A stretch of DNA of 30,901 bases from JBFGJY01 sp041576975. Its GTDB lineage: Bacteria > Pseudomonadota > Gammaproteobacteria > UBA4575. The notes below the pieces were generated by a model that was not told the DNA's origin, did not search any database, and saw nothing but the letters and a program-made list of their open reading frames with translations. The stretch is from assembly GCA_041576975.1 (NCBI GenBank), contig JBFGJY010000029.1, positions 1-30,901 of the forward strand. The letters are read 5' to 3'. Position numbers and translations under genes: made by a program. Below are positions 6,076 through 13,698 of this stretch, piece after piece; position 1 is the stretch's first letter, and every line of letters starts with the position of its first letter.

Positions 6076-6399
6076 TTATTTTTGGCTTGGCATCTCTACT
6101 AACTCTGACACCTCAAGTGAACCGCCAATATCAAGAAAAGGGCAAGCCTTTGCAATCGACAGTGCCGCCTCCATAGAATCAGCTTCAACAATAGTGTAAC
6201 CAGACATTGTCGTTGTGCTTCCAGTGGTGACAGTACCGTCAGAATTTACTGTGCTCGCATTCTTAAACGGATTGGCAGGACTAACTGCTGAGTCGCCCAA
6301 AGAAGATAACCATTCTTTATATTTCGCGAAATGTTGCTTTCCTTCCTCTGGGCTAGATGGCTGATCGCCGCCTAGATAAACAATAACGTATTGAGGCAT
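6076..6399 (-). CDS. cassette C2: YCII-related (DGPF-type) domain protein
   Basis: A 107-residue single-domain protein. It starts MPQYVIVYLGGDQ, followed by SPEEGKQHFAKYKEWLSSLG, a helix typical of YCII/DGPF-domain proteins, and ends with KACPFLDIGGSLEVSELVEMP. This matches the ferredoxin-like YCII-related fold. Some members are dehydratases or isomerases and others are ligand-binding proteins found near sigma factors. The conserved His of the enzymatic members corresponds at best to the His in KQHFAKY. I cannot assign a reaction. GGAG lies about 9 bases before ATG 6399. The stop codon abuts the attC, so the cassette is compact (about 375 bases of sequence plus attC). Cytoplasmic. Confidence 0.8.
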   Translation of the reverse strand: MPQYVIVYLGGDQPSSPEEGKQHFAKYKEWLSSLGDSAVSPANPFKNASTVNSDGTVTTGSTTTMSGYTIVEADSMEAALSIAKACPFLDIGGSLEVSELVEMPSQK

Positions 6400-6446
6400 T
6401 TGCGTTTCTCCTTTGTTTAAATTAACTTTTATTGCACTTCAAAAAA

Positions 6447-6466
6447 ACATAACGCCCTATTAAGCG
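6447..6466 (-). other. half attC at the C1/C2 junction
   Basis: On the minus strand CGCTTAAT, then AGGGC, then GTTATGT (6453-6447) form a good L'-R' half of an attC. The matching R''-L'' half is missing: only 22 bases separate the core from the C1 stop, and no ACCTAAC-like sequence, which C1's own 5' core would predict, is present there or in the last 60 bases of the gene. The site cannot fold into a normal attC hairpin. Confidence 0.6.
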
Positions 6467-6475
6467 ACAATTTCA

Positions 6476-6895
6476 TCATTCTTTATTTCCCATACCAAAA
6501 GCCCTACCAATGGTTCCTGCAAGAATGTTTTCATTCTTACCTATTTTTTCACCACCACCGGTTTCATGCGAGATCCCGATGGCAACGTATGTGCATTTTT
6601 TAAGATCTAGTTTTTCATCTCTTAGCAAAGACTCATCGGTTACGTAGGCAATGCCGATAGGTAGATCTTTTGCGTTAGGTTCTATGCGTGTGTCTTCCCA
6701 TCTGGCAGCAAGAACAAGATGGGTGATTTTTAACTCATGATTTTCGTTTATCCACCTAATTGGAACACTAACCTCACCAAGCCAGTAATCGGGGCGATCA
6801 TCTCCAGGAATTTCTCGTAGCAGGGAAACAATTATTGGAGTCTGATCGCCCAGCTCTGGAGGTGCATAATCAACACCGGTTATAGTTAGTTCCAT
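6476..6895 (-). CDS. cassette C1: conserved-looking protein of unknown function
   Basis: A 139-residue soluble protein, first in the array and therefore the one best placed for expression from an integron promoter. It begins MELTITGVDYAPPELGDQTP, carries WLGEVSVPIRWI and THLVLAARWEDTRIEP, and ends in a Gly-rich region, HETGGGEKIGKN. The alternation of short strands suggests a beta-rich fold; there is no signal peptide, TM helix or catalytic motif that I can place. I do not recognise the family. Translation uses AGGTGA six bases before ATG 6895, and most of this ribosome-binding site comes from the recombination core GTTAGGT itself. The gene ends 22 bases before the core of C2, with no full attC between. 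Confidence 0.8.
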   Translation of the reverse strand: MELTITGVDYAPPELGDQTPIIVSLLREIPGDDRPDYWLGEVSVPIRWINENHELKITHLVLAARWEDTRIEPNAKDLPIGIAYVTDESLLRDEKLDLKKCTYVAIGISHETGGGEKIGKNENILAGTIGRAFGMGNKE

Positions 6896-6903
6896 TGTTT
6901 GTC

Positions 6904-6955
6904 ACCTAACTATAAGTAGTAGTCCGAAATGTCCAGTCTATATGGAATATTTCGG
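6904..6955 (-). other. attI region
   Basis: The core GTTAGGT (minus strand 6910-6904) marks the junction between attI and the first cassette; strand exchange would occur between the G and the TT. The attI side lies to the right, toward intI, and includes the dyad at 6924-6955. The true right limit of attI cannot be read from sequence alone. Confidence 0.7.
6924..6955. repeat. imperfect dyad inside attI
   Basis: CCGAAAT-G-TCCA (6924-6935) and TGGA-AT-ATTTCGG (6943-6955) are complementary apart from one asymmetric bulge, with a 7-base loop. The dyad covers the -10 of a candidate cassette promoter and lies about 20 bases upstream of the intI promoter candidate. It could be an operator or a structural part of attI. 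Confidence 0.6.
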
Positions 6956-6964
6956 GCTTTATAA
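6937..6964 (-). promoter_or_regulatory. candidate cassette promoter Pc
   Basis: On the minus strand TTATAA (6964-6959, 4 of 6 to TTGACA), 16 bases, then TATAGA (6942-6937, 4 of 6 to TATAAT). Transcription would start near 6930 and enter cassette C1 about 35 bases later. The position suits a Pc promoter, but the match is weak. Confidence 0.3.
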
Positions 6965-6975
6965 CGATTCATATC

Positions 6976-7003
6976 TTGTAAACTCAGATAGTTACATTAA
7001 AAT
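6976..7003 (+). promoter_or_regulatory. candidate integrase promoter Pint
   Basis: TTGTAA (6976-6981), 16 bases, TAAAAT (6998-7003, 5 of 6 to TATAAT), ending 37 bases before the intI start codon. I saw no LexA box (CTGT-N8-ACAG) between 6900 and 7041, unlike many integrase genes that are under SOS control. Confidence 0.4.
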
Positions 7004-7040
7004 ATGGGGTACATATTACGATAAACATCGATCATATTCT

Positions 7041-8018
7041 ATGCCACAAACTCGTCTATTAGACCAAGTTCGTGAAGCGCTACGAGTACGGCATTACAGC
7101 CTTCGCACCGAAGAATCTTATTTGTCTTGGATTAAACGTTATATTGTCTTTCATGATAAGCGCCATCCTCGTGAATTGGGTGAGCATGAAATTACACAAT
7201 TTTTGACTCATCTCGCCACGCATCGAAAGGTAGCCGCTTCGACACAAAATCAAGCCCTCTCTGCCCTGCTCTTTCTTTATAAAGAAGTTCTGAATATGAA
7301 CTTGCCTTGGCTTGGGGATGTGGTGCGCGCGAAACGGCCAAGTCGTTTACCTGTGGTCTTACCGCGTCACGATACAAAACGATTGTTACATGAGCTTACG
7401 GGCACTAATTGGCTCATTGCCAATCTGTTGTATGGATCAGGTTTACGCTTAATGGAAGCGATTAGATTGAGAGTTAAAGATGTAGACTTTGATTATGAAC
7501 AAATCATTGTACGCTCAGGAAAAGGATTTAAAGATCGCACTACCGTTTTACCCAACTCCATTTCTACACATTTGCAAAATCATTTGCTCAAAATTAAGGA
7601 TTTGCATCAACGTGACCTTGAAGAAGGTTTTGGCAGCGTATACTTACCCTTTGCAATTGAACGCAAATATCCCAATGCCAATAAAGAATGGGGATGGCAA
7701 TATGTATTCCCCTCTTCCAAGCGTTCGGTTGATCCACAAAGTGGTGTAATTCGAAGACATCATGTATCAGAAAAGAATTTGCAACGCGCGATTAAGCAAG
7801 CAACTCGTAATTTAGGCATCGTAAAACCTGTTAGCACACATACCTTGCGACATTGTTTTGCCACGCATTTATTAGAAGATGGTTATGATATTCGTACCAT
7901 TCAAGAATTATTGGGGCATAAAGATCTAAAGACCACCATGATTTATACCCATGTTATGAAAAAAGGTGCGCACGGGATTCGCAGCCCGATCGACCAACCC
8001 GAAACCGTTACAGTTTAA
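7041..8018 (+). CDS. intI: integron integrase IntI (tyrosine recombinase)
   Basis: A 325-residue site-specific recombinase that inserts and excises gene cassettes at attI and single-stranded attC sites. The N-terminal core-binding domain (about 1-95) has RHYSLRTEESYLSWIKRYI. The catalytic domain keeps Arg136 (GSGLR), Lys161, His267 and Arg270 (THTLRH), His293 (LLGH) and nucleophile Tyr302 (TMIYTH), all at a constant offset of 10 from IntI1. The integron-specific alpha-helical patch is present at about 196-217 (FGSVYLPFAIERKYP), which separates it from XerC/D. I start at ATG 7041, where homology begins; the frame is open upstream to ATG 6942 but that would be translated attI DNA. No good Shine-Dalgarno precedes 7041, so translation may be weak. 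The gene is intact and ends 8 bases from lpd. Confidence 0.96.
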   Translation: MPQTRLLDQVREALRVRHYSLRTEESYLSWIKRYIVFHDKRHPRELGEHEITQFLTHLATHRKVAASTQNQALSALLFLYKEVLNMNLPWLGDVVRAKRPSRLPVVLPRHDTKRLLHELTGTNWLIANLLYGSGLRLMEAIRLRVKDVDFDYEQIIVRSGKGFKDRTTVLPNSISTHLQNHLLKIKDLHQRDLEEGFGSVYLPFAIERKYPNANKEWGWQYVFPSSKRSVDPQSGVIRRHHVSEKNLQRAIKQATRNLGIVKPVSTHTLRHCFATHLLEDGYDIRTIQELLGHKDLKTTMIYTHVMKKGAHGIRSPIDQPETVTV

Positions 8019-8026
8019 GTAAGCTT

Positions 8027-9445
8027 TTAAATATGTATGGCGCGCTCATCCACTGCAAGCGCTGCTTCATGCATGCCTTCGGCAAGCGTTGGATGCGCAT
8101 GCACAGTGCGTGCGAGGTCTTCTGTTGATAGTTCTGCTTCCATGGCAACCACTGCCTCCGCAATTAATTCTGAAGCATTGGGGCCCACGATGTGTACGCC
8201 TAATATTTGATCGGTATTTTTATCGCCAATAATTTTAATCATTCCTTGTGCCTCGCCCATGGCACGTGCTCGTCCTAATGCTAAGAATGGAAATGTACCC
8301 ACACGATATTTAATATTCGCTTCTTTGCATTCTTTTTCGGTTTTTCCTGCCCAGGCAATTTCTGGCCAGGTATATATGACCCACGGTATGGTGTCGTAAT
8401 TAACATGCCCAGCCTGCCCTGCTAATTGCTCTGCGAGTGCAATGCCTTCATCGGAGCCTTTGTGTGCCAACATGGCACCACCAATGACATCTCCAATCGC
8501 ATATACGCCATCAACTGAAGTTTGCCAGTTTGAATTGACTTCGATAAATCCTTTATGATCTGTATTGATGTTTACGGCTTTGAGATTCAACCCATCAGTA
8601 TGTGCTTTGCGCCCAACTGCGACAATGAGTTTATCGACTTCTAAAGAGTTCGCTTCGTTGTTTGCCGAGTATTTAACAAGGACTTTTCCATTATTCACGC
8701 TTACATTATTCACTAAACTATTCAGACGAATATCTAGTCCTTGTTTAGTGTTTATTTTAAACGCTTCTGTAGAAATCTTCTTATCTGCCATGGATAAAAA
8801 TCCTGGCAGAGCCTCAATAATAACCACTTCCGAACCTAAGCGGCTCCATACACTGCCCATCTCAAGACCAATCACGCCAGCACCAATCACACCTAAGCGT
8901 TTTGGTACTTCTTGAAAATTTAATGCGCCAGTTGAGTCAACAATAAATTTATTATCAATTTCTGCAATGGGTATCTCGATGGGCTTAGATCCACTCGCGA
9001 TGATGATATGTGTGCCTTGTAATTCTTCAGAAGTATTTTTAGCAGAATTTTGAACACGGATTTGTTGTGGCGAAACGAAACTTGCCGTGCCTTTAAACAC
9101 ATCGACTTTGTTTTTCTTTAATAAGCTGCTAACTCCATCTGTTAAAACTTGAACGACCTTATCCTTACGTTTTTGCATGACTGGAACATCAATCTCTACG
9201 TTTGATATTTTCAAGCCATGTTCTTTGGCATGTTCATTTAGGAATTGAACGTGATGACTAGAATCCAGTAAGGCTTTAGAGGGTATACAGCCAATATTTA
9301 AACAGGTACCACCTAATGCTGGTTTACCATTTGCAGTGACATACTCTTCTACACAGGCCACTTTCATGCCTAATTGTGCACAGCGAATCGCGCACACATA
9401 GCCTGCTGGACCTGAGCCTATTACGATAACTTCATATTGTTGCAT
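8027..9445 (-). CDS. lpd: dihydrolipoyl dehydrogenase (E3)
   Basis: A 472-residue flavoprotein that reoxidises the dihydrolipoyl groups of 2-oxo acid dehydrogenase complexes with NAD+. FAD-binding GSGPAG is at 10-15. The redox-active disulfide pair is in GGTCLNIGC (Cys48, Cys53). A second Rossmann motif for NAD is GAGVIGLEMG, and AIGDVIGG is the second FAD contact. The catalytic His-Glu pair is in HPTLAEGMHE (His451, Glu456), at the dimer interface. It is the last gene of sucA-sucB-lpd, 14 bases after sucB, so it serves first the 2-oxoglutarate complex and probably also pyruvate dehydrogenase or the glycine cleavage system. The integron integrase gene ends 8 bases beyond its stop, leaving no room for a separate terminator. 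Confidence 0.97.
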   Translation of the reverse strand: MQQYEVIVIGSGPAGYVCAIRCAQLGMKVACVEEYVTANGKPALGGTCLNIGCIPSKALLDSSHHVQFLNEHAKEHGLKISNVEIDVPVMQKRKDKVVQVLTDGVSSLLKKNKVDVFKGTASFVSPQQIRVQNSAKNTSEELQGTHIIIASGSKPIEIPIAEIDNKFIVDSTGALNFQEVPKRLGVIGAGVIGLEMGSVWSRLGSEVVIIEALPGFLSMADKKISTEAFKINTKQGLDIRLNSLVNNVSVNNGKVLVKYSANNEANSLEVDKLIVAVGRKAHTDGLNLKAVNINTDHKGFIEVNSNWQTSVDGVYAIGDVIGGAMLAHKGSDEGIALAEQLAGQAGHVNYDTIPWVIYTWPEIAWAGKTEKECKEANIKYRVGTFPFLALGRARAMGEAQGMIKIIGDKNTDQILGVHIVGPNASELIAEAVVAMEAELSTEDLARTVHAHPTLAEGMHEAALAVDERAIHI

Positions 9446-9459
9446 TAAATCGACCTTAG

Positions 9460-10728
9460 TCAGACTTGCAGCAACAATCGATTAGGATCTTCAATGATAT
9501 CTTTGATGTGCACCAAAAACTGCACGGCTTCTTTGCCATCAATGATACGATGATCATAGCTCAAGGCAAGATACATCATGGGTGCAATCACGACTTCGCC
9601 ATTTTGGGCAATGGGCCGCGCTTGAATGGAATGCATACCTAAGATTGCACTTTGCGGGGGGTTGATAATTGGCGTAGACAGCATAGAACCAAACACACCG
9701 CCATTGGTAATGGTAAACGTACCACCCGTGAGCTCTTCGATAGTGATTTTATTTTCACGTGCACGCAATGCAAAATCACTTATAGTCTTTTCAATCCCTG
9801 CAAAAGATAAGCCATCTGCATTTTTAACTATAGGTACAATAAGACCTCGCGGTGTACTGACTGCAATGCCAATATCAAAATAGTCGTGGTAGACAATATC
9901 ATCGCCCTCTACGTATGCATTCAATACCGGAAATTCTTTCAGCGCTTCAACTGCTGCTTTAACAAAGAAAGACATAAACCCTAAACTTACGCCGTGCGCT
10001 TGTTCAAAGCCTTCTTTGTAGCGTTTGCGCAGATCCATAATGTTTTGCATATTGACATCATTAAATGTCGTCAACATCGCACTTTGTTGTTGCGCACTTA
10101 CCAAACGCTTGGCGATACTTTTGCGCAAACTCGTCATCGGCACGCGTTTGTCTTCTCTTGCCTCTGTACTTGCAATTTGAGGCATAGAAAGTATTTCCGT
10201 TGCGATATCAAGTTCACTTGTCGATGCAGGTTCAGAAGCTTCTATATAGGCTTCGATATCTTGCTTTGTTATACGTCCATCTTTTCCGGTGCCCTGAATG
10301 TCTTTGATATCGATATTATTTTCAATTGCTAGCTTTCTTACTGCTGGACTAGTTTTTGCAGATACTGTAGCAGGTTCTTGGGAAGGCGCAGATTGAGCAA
10401 CAGGTTTGAGTTGCGTAACTTTTGCTGCGGTTTCTACATTATCTGTTTGTTTTTCAACAGAAACTGATTTGGAAGTTTGCGCAGCTTGTTTATCTGTATT
10501 GATAACTGCAATTACCTCATTGCTCTCAACATGCTCATTCTTATGTTTATTTATTGAGGAAAGTTTGCCACTTTCTGGAGCAGTAATTTCTAAAATTACT
10601 TTATCGGTTTCGATATCTACTAACTGATCACCTTCATGAACTAATTCGCCAGGCTTTTTTAACCATTCACCTATAACAGCTTCAGTTATAGATTCGGCTA
10701 GTTCTGGAACAGTAACATCTACTTTCAT
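9460..10728 (-). CDS. sucB: 2-oxoglutarate dehydrogenase E2, dihydrolipoyl succinyltransferase
   Basis: A 422-residue E2 subunit that transfers the succinyl group from lipoamide to CoA in the citric acid cycle. Domains in order: one lipoyl domain (1 to about 75) with the lipoylated Lys43 in ETDKVI; a linker rich in Gln, Ser, Ala and Pro; a peripheral subunit-binding domain at about 127-165 (SPAVRKLA and GTGKDGRITKQDI); and the catalytic domain from about 190 with SYDHRIIDGKEAV (His393, Asp397). A single lipoyl domain and a length near 400 are usual for SucB and shorter than pyruvate-dehydrogenase E2 of this group. It forms the 24-mer core of the complex with SucA and Lpd encoded next to it. 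It lies 35 bases after sucA and is probably co-transcribed. Confidence 0.96.
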   Translation of the reverse strand: MKVDVTVPELAESITEAVIGEWLKKPGELVHEGDQLVDIETDKVILEITAPESGKLSSINKHKNEHVESNEVIAVINTDKQAAQTSKSVSVEKQTDNVETAAKVTQLKPVAQSAPSQEPATVSAKTSPAVRKLAIENNIDIKDIQGTGKDGRITKQDIEAYIEASEPASTSELDIATEILSMPQIASTEAREDKRVPMTSLRKSIAKRLVSAQQQSAMLTTFNDVNMQNIMDLRKRYKEGFEQAHGVSLGFMSFFVKAAVEALKEFPVLNAYVEGDDIVYHDYFDIGIAVSTPRGLIVPIVKNADGLSFAGIEKTISDFALRARENKITIEELTGGTFTITNGGVFGSMLSTPIINPPQSAILGMHSIQARPIAQNGEVVIAPMMYLALSYDHRIIDGKEAVQFLVHIKDIIEDPNRLLLQV

Positions 10729-10763
10729 GATATTTCCTCAACTATGCGTGAATTTTTTTTATC

Positions 10764-13616
10764 TTAAACGACGCGTAAAGGTTGTCGCGTGACTTGCTCA
10801 CGCAAACCCAAAGCATCTTCAATTAATACATGTTGCTGCTCACGGTGAATATGCAATGAACCAGCAGCTGGGGACGCTGAGTAAGTTCTACCTGCATAAC
10901 GCAATTGATGATCTTCCCGTAAACATGCCTTTAGGTGTCGTCTTGATTGCATATAAAACCATGCGCCTTGATTACGTGGTTCTTCCTGAGCCCATACAAT
11001 TTCACGTGCACCCATATATTTATTTATTATTTGTTTTATTTCTTCTAAAGGAAATGGATACAGCTGTTCAATTCTAACAATTGCAGCATTTGCTATTTTT
11101 TGTTCTCTGCGCGCTCGTAACAGCTCATAATATAGTTTACCTGCGCACAGAATAATTTTATTTACTTCTGCAGGTTTTAAATCATCGACCTCATCGATAA
11201 CATTACTAAATTCGCCGCTGGTAAATTCACTTATATCTGACGAAGCATTAGGATCTCGCAAAATATTTTTTGGCGTCATTACTATCAACGGCTTACGATA
11301 AGGACGCAACATTTGTCTACGCAGCATGTGGAACATCTGTGCGGGACTGCTTGGCATACAAACTTGCATGTTCTCTTCTGCACACAGTTGTAAATAACGT
11401 TCCAATCTAGCAGATGAATGTTCGGGGCCTTGGCCATCGTAACCATGTGGCAACAACATGACTAAACCACAAAATCGCTGCCATTTTGATTCAGATGAGC
11501 TTAAAAACTGATCTATATACACTTGGGCATTATTAGCAAAATCACCAAACTGGGCTTCCCAGATGACTAGTGTTTGTGGTTCCGCAGTGCTATACCCTAC
11601 TTCATAACCTAATACCGCTTCTTCAGAAAGCAGAGAATTTATTGGCAGAAATTGAGGTTGGCCCTTGGCAATATGTTGTAATGGTACATAGGATTCTCCG
11701 TTATCTTGATCATAAAATGCAGCATGTCGATGGAAAAAAGTTCCTCTAATACTATCTTGTCCAGATAGACGAATTGCAAAGCCATCTTCTAATAGCGATG
11801 CATAGGCAAGTGTTTCTCCAAATCCCCAATCGGCACCTATTTCACCATTTCCCATTTTTTTACGTGACTCGATAATTTTCTGGACAATACGATGTAAGTT
11901 AAAATTTTTGGGGACAGTTGTAAATTTTTGCGTAAGGTTTTTGATACGCTCAGCACTAACGCGGGTATTAGCTTTTTCTCTCCAATTTGTTCCAATATAA
12001 GGTTTGTAATCTACAAAATACCTACTATCAATTTTATTCGCAATTGGGCCGCAAACTTGTTCTCCTCTTTGAAGCTTATTTAAGAATTTTGTTTCCAAAG
12101 CCTTGACTCTGGTTTCTGTAATAATATTGTTGCGAATCAATCGGTTTGTATACACTTTACGTACACCTTCTTTATTACGAATGCTTTGATACATACGCGG
12201 CTGCGTAACGGAAGGCTCATCTGCTTCATTATGTCCATGTTGTCGATAACAAATCATATCGATGACAACATCACGATTGAATTTCATACGGAAATCTACC
12301 GCTAGTTGTGTCACATAAACGACGGCTTCAGGATCATCGCCGTTTACATGAAAAATGGGTGCTTGCACCATCTTAGCCACATCAGTGCAATACAAAGTAG
12401 AGCGCGAATCGAGGGGGTCACTAGTCGTAAAACCAATTTGATTATTTACAATCACATGTAATGTACCACCCGTTGTATAGCCTCTGGTTTTCGATAAATT
12501 TAGGGTCTCCATCACTACACCTTGACCTGCAAACGCAGCATCACCATGTATGAGTATTGGTATGACTTCTTTTCGGTCGTTATCGTTGCGGCGTTTTTGT
12601 CGTGCGCGTACTGATCCTTCGACTACGGGATTAATTGCCTCCAAATGCGATGGATTAAACGCAAGTACGGTATGCACAGGATAGTAACCAGTCTTAAGAT
12701 TAGATGAAAACCCTTTATGGTATTTAACATCACCTGAGCCATTCCCAGGATGTAATGTGTCTTCAAATTCTTGAAATAGCTCTTCTGGACTTTTTCCTAA
12801 AATATTTACTAGGACATTTAATCGACCACGATGCGCCATACCCATAACGACTTCTTTGACATGATGATACCCGCATCTATTGATAATCTCATCGATGATT
12901 GGAATTAAACTCAAACCCCCTTCTAGTGAAAAACGTTTTTGGCCCACGTATTTTTTATGCAAGTAAACTTCTAATGATTTTGCTGCGATTAAGATTTCTA
13001 AAATTCTTCTTTTACGCTTATCAGACAGCCCTGGTGAAAGGTAAAACTGCTCTAGCCGTTTTTGTATCCAATCTTTTTGTTCTGGAGAAATGATGTGTTT
13101 AAATTCTGAACCTATAGTTCCGCAATAAGTGACGGCAAGCATATTGAGAATTTCTCTTAACGGTGCTTTCTTAATTCCACCAATCGCACCCGTTTCAAAA
13201 ACGGTATCCATATCTTTGTGACCCAAGCCATGAAACTCTGGATTGAGTTCTGGAATATCAGGACGTGTTGCTACACTCAATGGGTCTAGATCAGCCTGTC
13301 GGTGACCTAAGTACCGATAGGCACTAATCAACCGAATTACGCCAACTTGCTTTCGATTAACTTCTTGGGCTGGGGTAGGCGTCGAATCCGCACCGATCTC
13401 ATGTGCGGCATCACGTAATGCAGTCCGTACGCTAGAGTGTGTTAATTCAGAAGAGTCTAAGAACTGCTTGGGTTCGAGATTATTAAAAACCTCTCTCCAA
13501 TAGGCTGAAACCGAATTTGGGTCGGTTAAATAATCTTCGTGAAGAGATTCAATATACGCTACGCTTCCACTATTAAGTGTCTCGCCGCTTAACACTAAAA
13601 GCTTGTCTTTATCCAT
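10764..13616 (-). CDS. sucA: 2-oxoglutarate dehydrogenase E1
   Basis: A 950-residue thiamine-diphosphate enzyme that decarboxylates 2-oxoglutarate and succinylates the lipoyl group of SucB. It has the usual N-terminal SGETLNSGSVAYIESLHEDYLTDPNSV, an adaptor that docks to E2. HRGRLNVLVNILGKS follows. The ThDP/Mg motif begins at GDAAFAGQGVVMETL (about 357-371) and ends with NNQIGFTTS (about 388-396). HRHAAFYDQDNG and a C-terminal transketolase-like domain come after. Length and motif order agree with the family (about 930-950). Its stop is 35 bases before sucB. The 82-base gap to pilZ upstream holds the likely promoter, though I could not mark clear -35 and -10 boxes. sdhCDAB and sucCD, which often flank this operon, are not in the window. 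Confidence 0.97.
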   Translation of the reverse strand: MDKDKLLVLSGETLNSGSVAYIESLHEDYLTDPNSVSAYWREVFNNLEPKQFLDSSELTHSSVRTALRDAAHEIGADSTPTPAQEVNRKQVGVIRLISAYRYLGHRQADLDPLSVATRPDIPELNPEFHGLGHKDMDTVFETGAIGGIKKAPLREILNMLAVTYCGTIGSEFKHIISPEQKDWIQKRLEQFYLSPGLSDKRKRRILEILIAAKSLEVYLHKKYVGQKRFSLEGGLSLIPIIDEIINRCGYHHVKEVVMGMAHRGRLNVLVNILGKSPEELFQEFEDTLHPGNGSGDVKYHKGFSSNLKTGYYPVHTVLAFNPSHLEAINPVVEGSVRARQKRRNDNDRKEVIPILIHGDAAFAGQGVVMETLNLSKTRGYTTGGTLHVIVNNQIGFTTSDPLDSRSTLYCTDVAKMVQAPIFHVNGDDPEAVVYVTQLAVDFRMKFNRDVVIDMICYRQHGHNEADEPSVTQPRMYQSIRNKEGVRKVYTNRLIRNNIITETRVKALETKFLNKLQRGEQVCGPIANKIDSRYFVDYKPYIGTNWREKANTRVSAERIKNLTQKFTTVPKNFNLHRIVQKIIESRKKMGNGEIGADWGFGETLAYASLLEDGFAIRLSGQDSIRGTFFHRHAAFYDQDNGESYVPLQHIAKGQPQFLPINSLLSEEAVLGYEVGYSTAEPQTLVIWEAQFGDFANNAQVYIDQFLSSSESKWQRFCGLVMLLPHGYDGQGPEHSSARLERYLQLCAEENMQVCMPSSPAQMFHMLRRQMLRPYRKPLIVMTPKNILRDPNASSDISEFTSGEFSNVIDEVDDLKPAEVNKIILCAGKLYYELLRARREQKIANAAIVRIEQLYPFPLEEIKQIINKYMGAREIVWAQEEPRNQGAWFYMQSRRHLKACLREDHQLRYAGRTYSASPAAGSLHIHREQQHVLIEDALGLREQVTRQPLRVV

Positions 13617-13698
13617 CTGCTGTCAAAGTTAGAAATCGATGTATATCTGACAACTTATATGAGACAACAATTCCGAGCTTTGCGCAATAATGCGCATA

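Larger units (their letters stand above)
533..8018. mobile_element. chromosomal integron: intI, attI and about nine gene cassettes
   Basis: Three things define this element. First, an integron-type integrase gene (7041-8018, +). Second, a 5' recombination junction GTTAGGT, read on the minus strand at 6910-6904. Third, ten minus-strand genes separated by attC-like sites whose outer cores fit RYYYAAC and GTTRRRY or are one substitution away. The layout is the canonical one: cassette genes read away from attI and opposite to intI. The 5' core of a cassette should pair with its own R'' core. I see this for C2 (GTTATGT/ACATAAC), C3 (GTTAGAT/ATCTAAC) and C6 (CTAGGC/GCCTAAC). The outer boundary is not sharp, because no good attC follows C9. 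No transposase, resistance gene or Tn402-type end is visible, so this looks like a sedentary chromosomal integron rather than a clinical class 1-3 element. Confidence 0.9.

Noticed and set aside
6942..7040. Upstream in-frame extension of the integrase from ATG 6942
   Set aside because: The 33 extra residues have no IntI counterpart, lack a ribosome-binding site and would be translated from attI and promoter DNA; catalytic residue spacing fits IntI1 from 7041.
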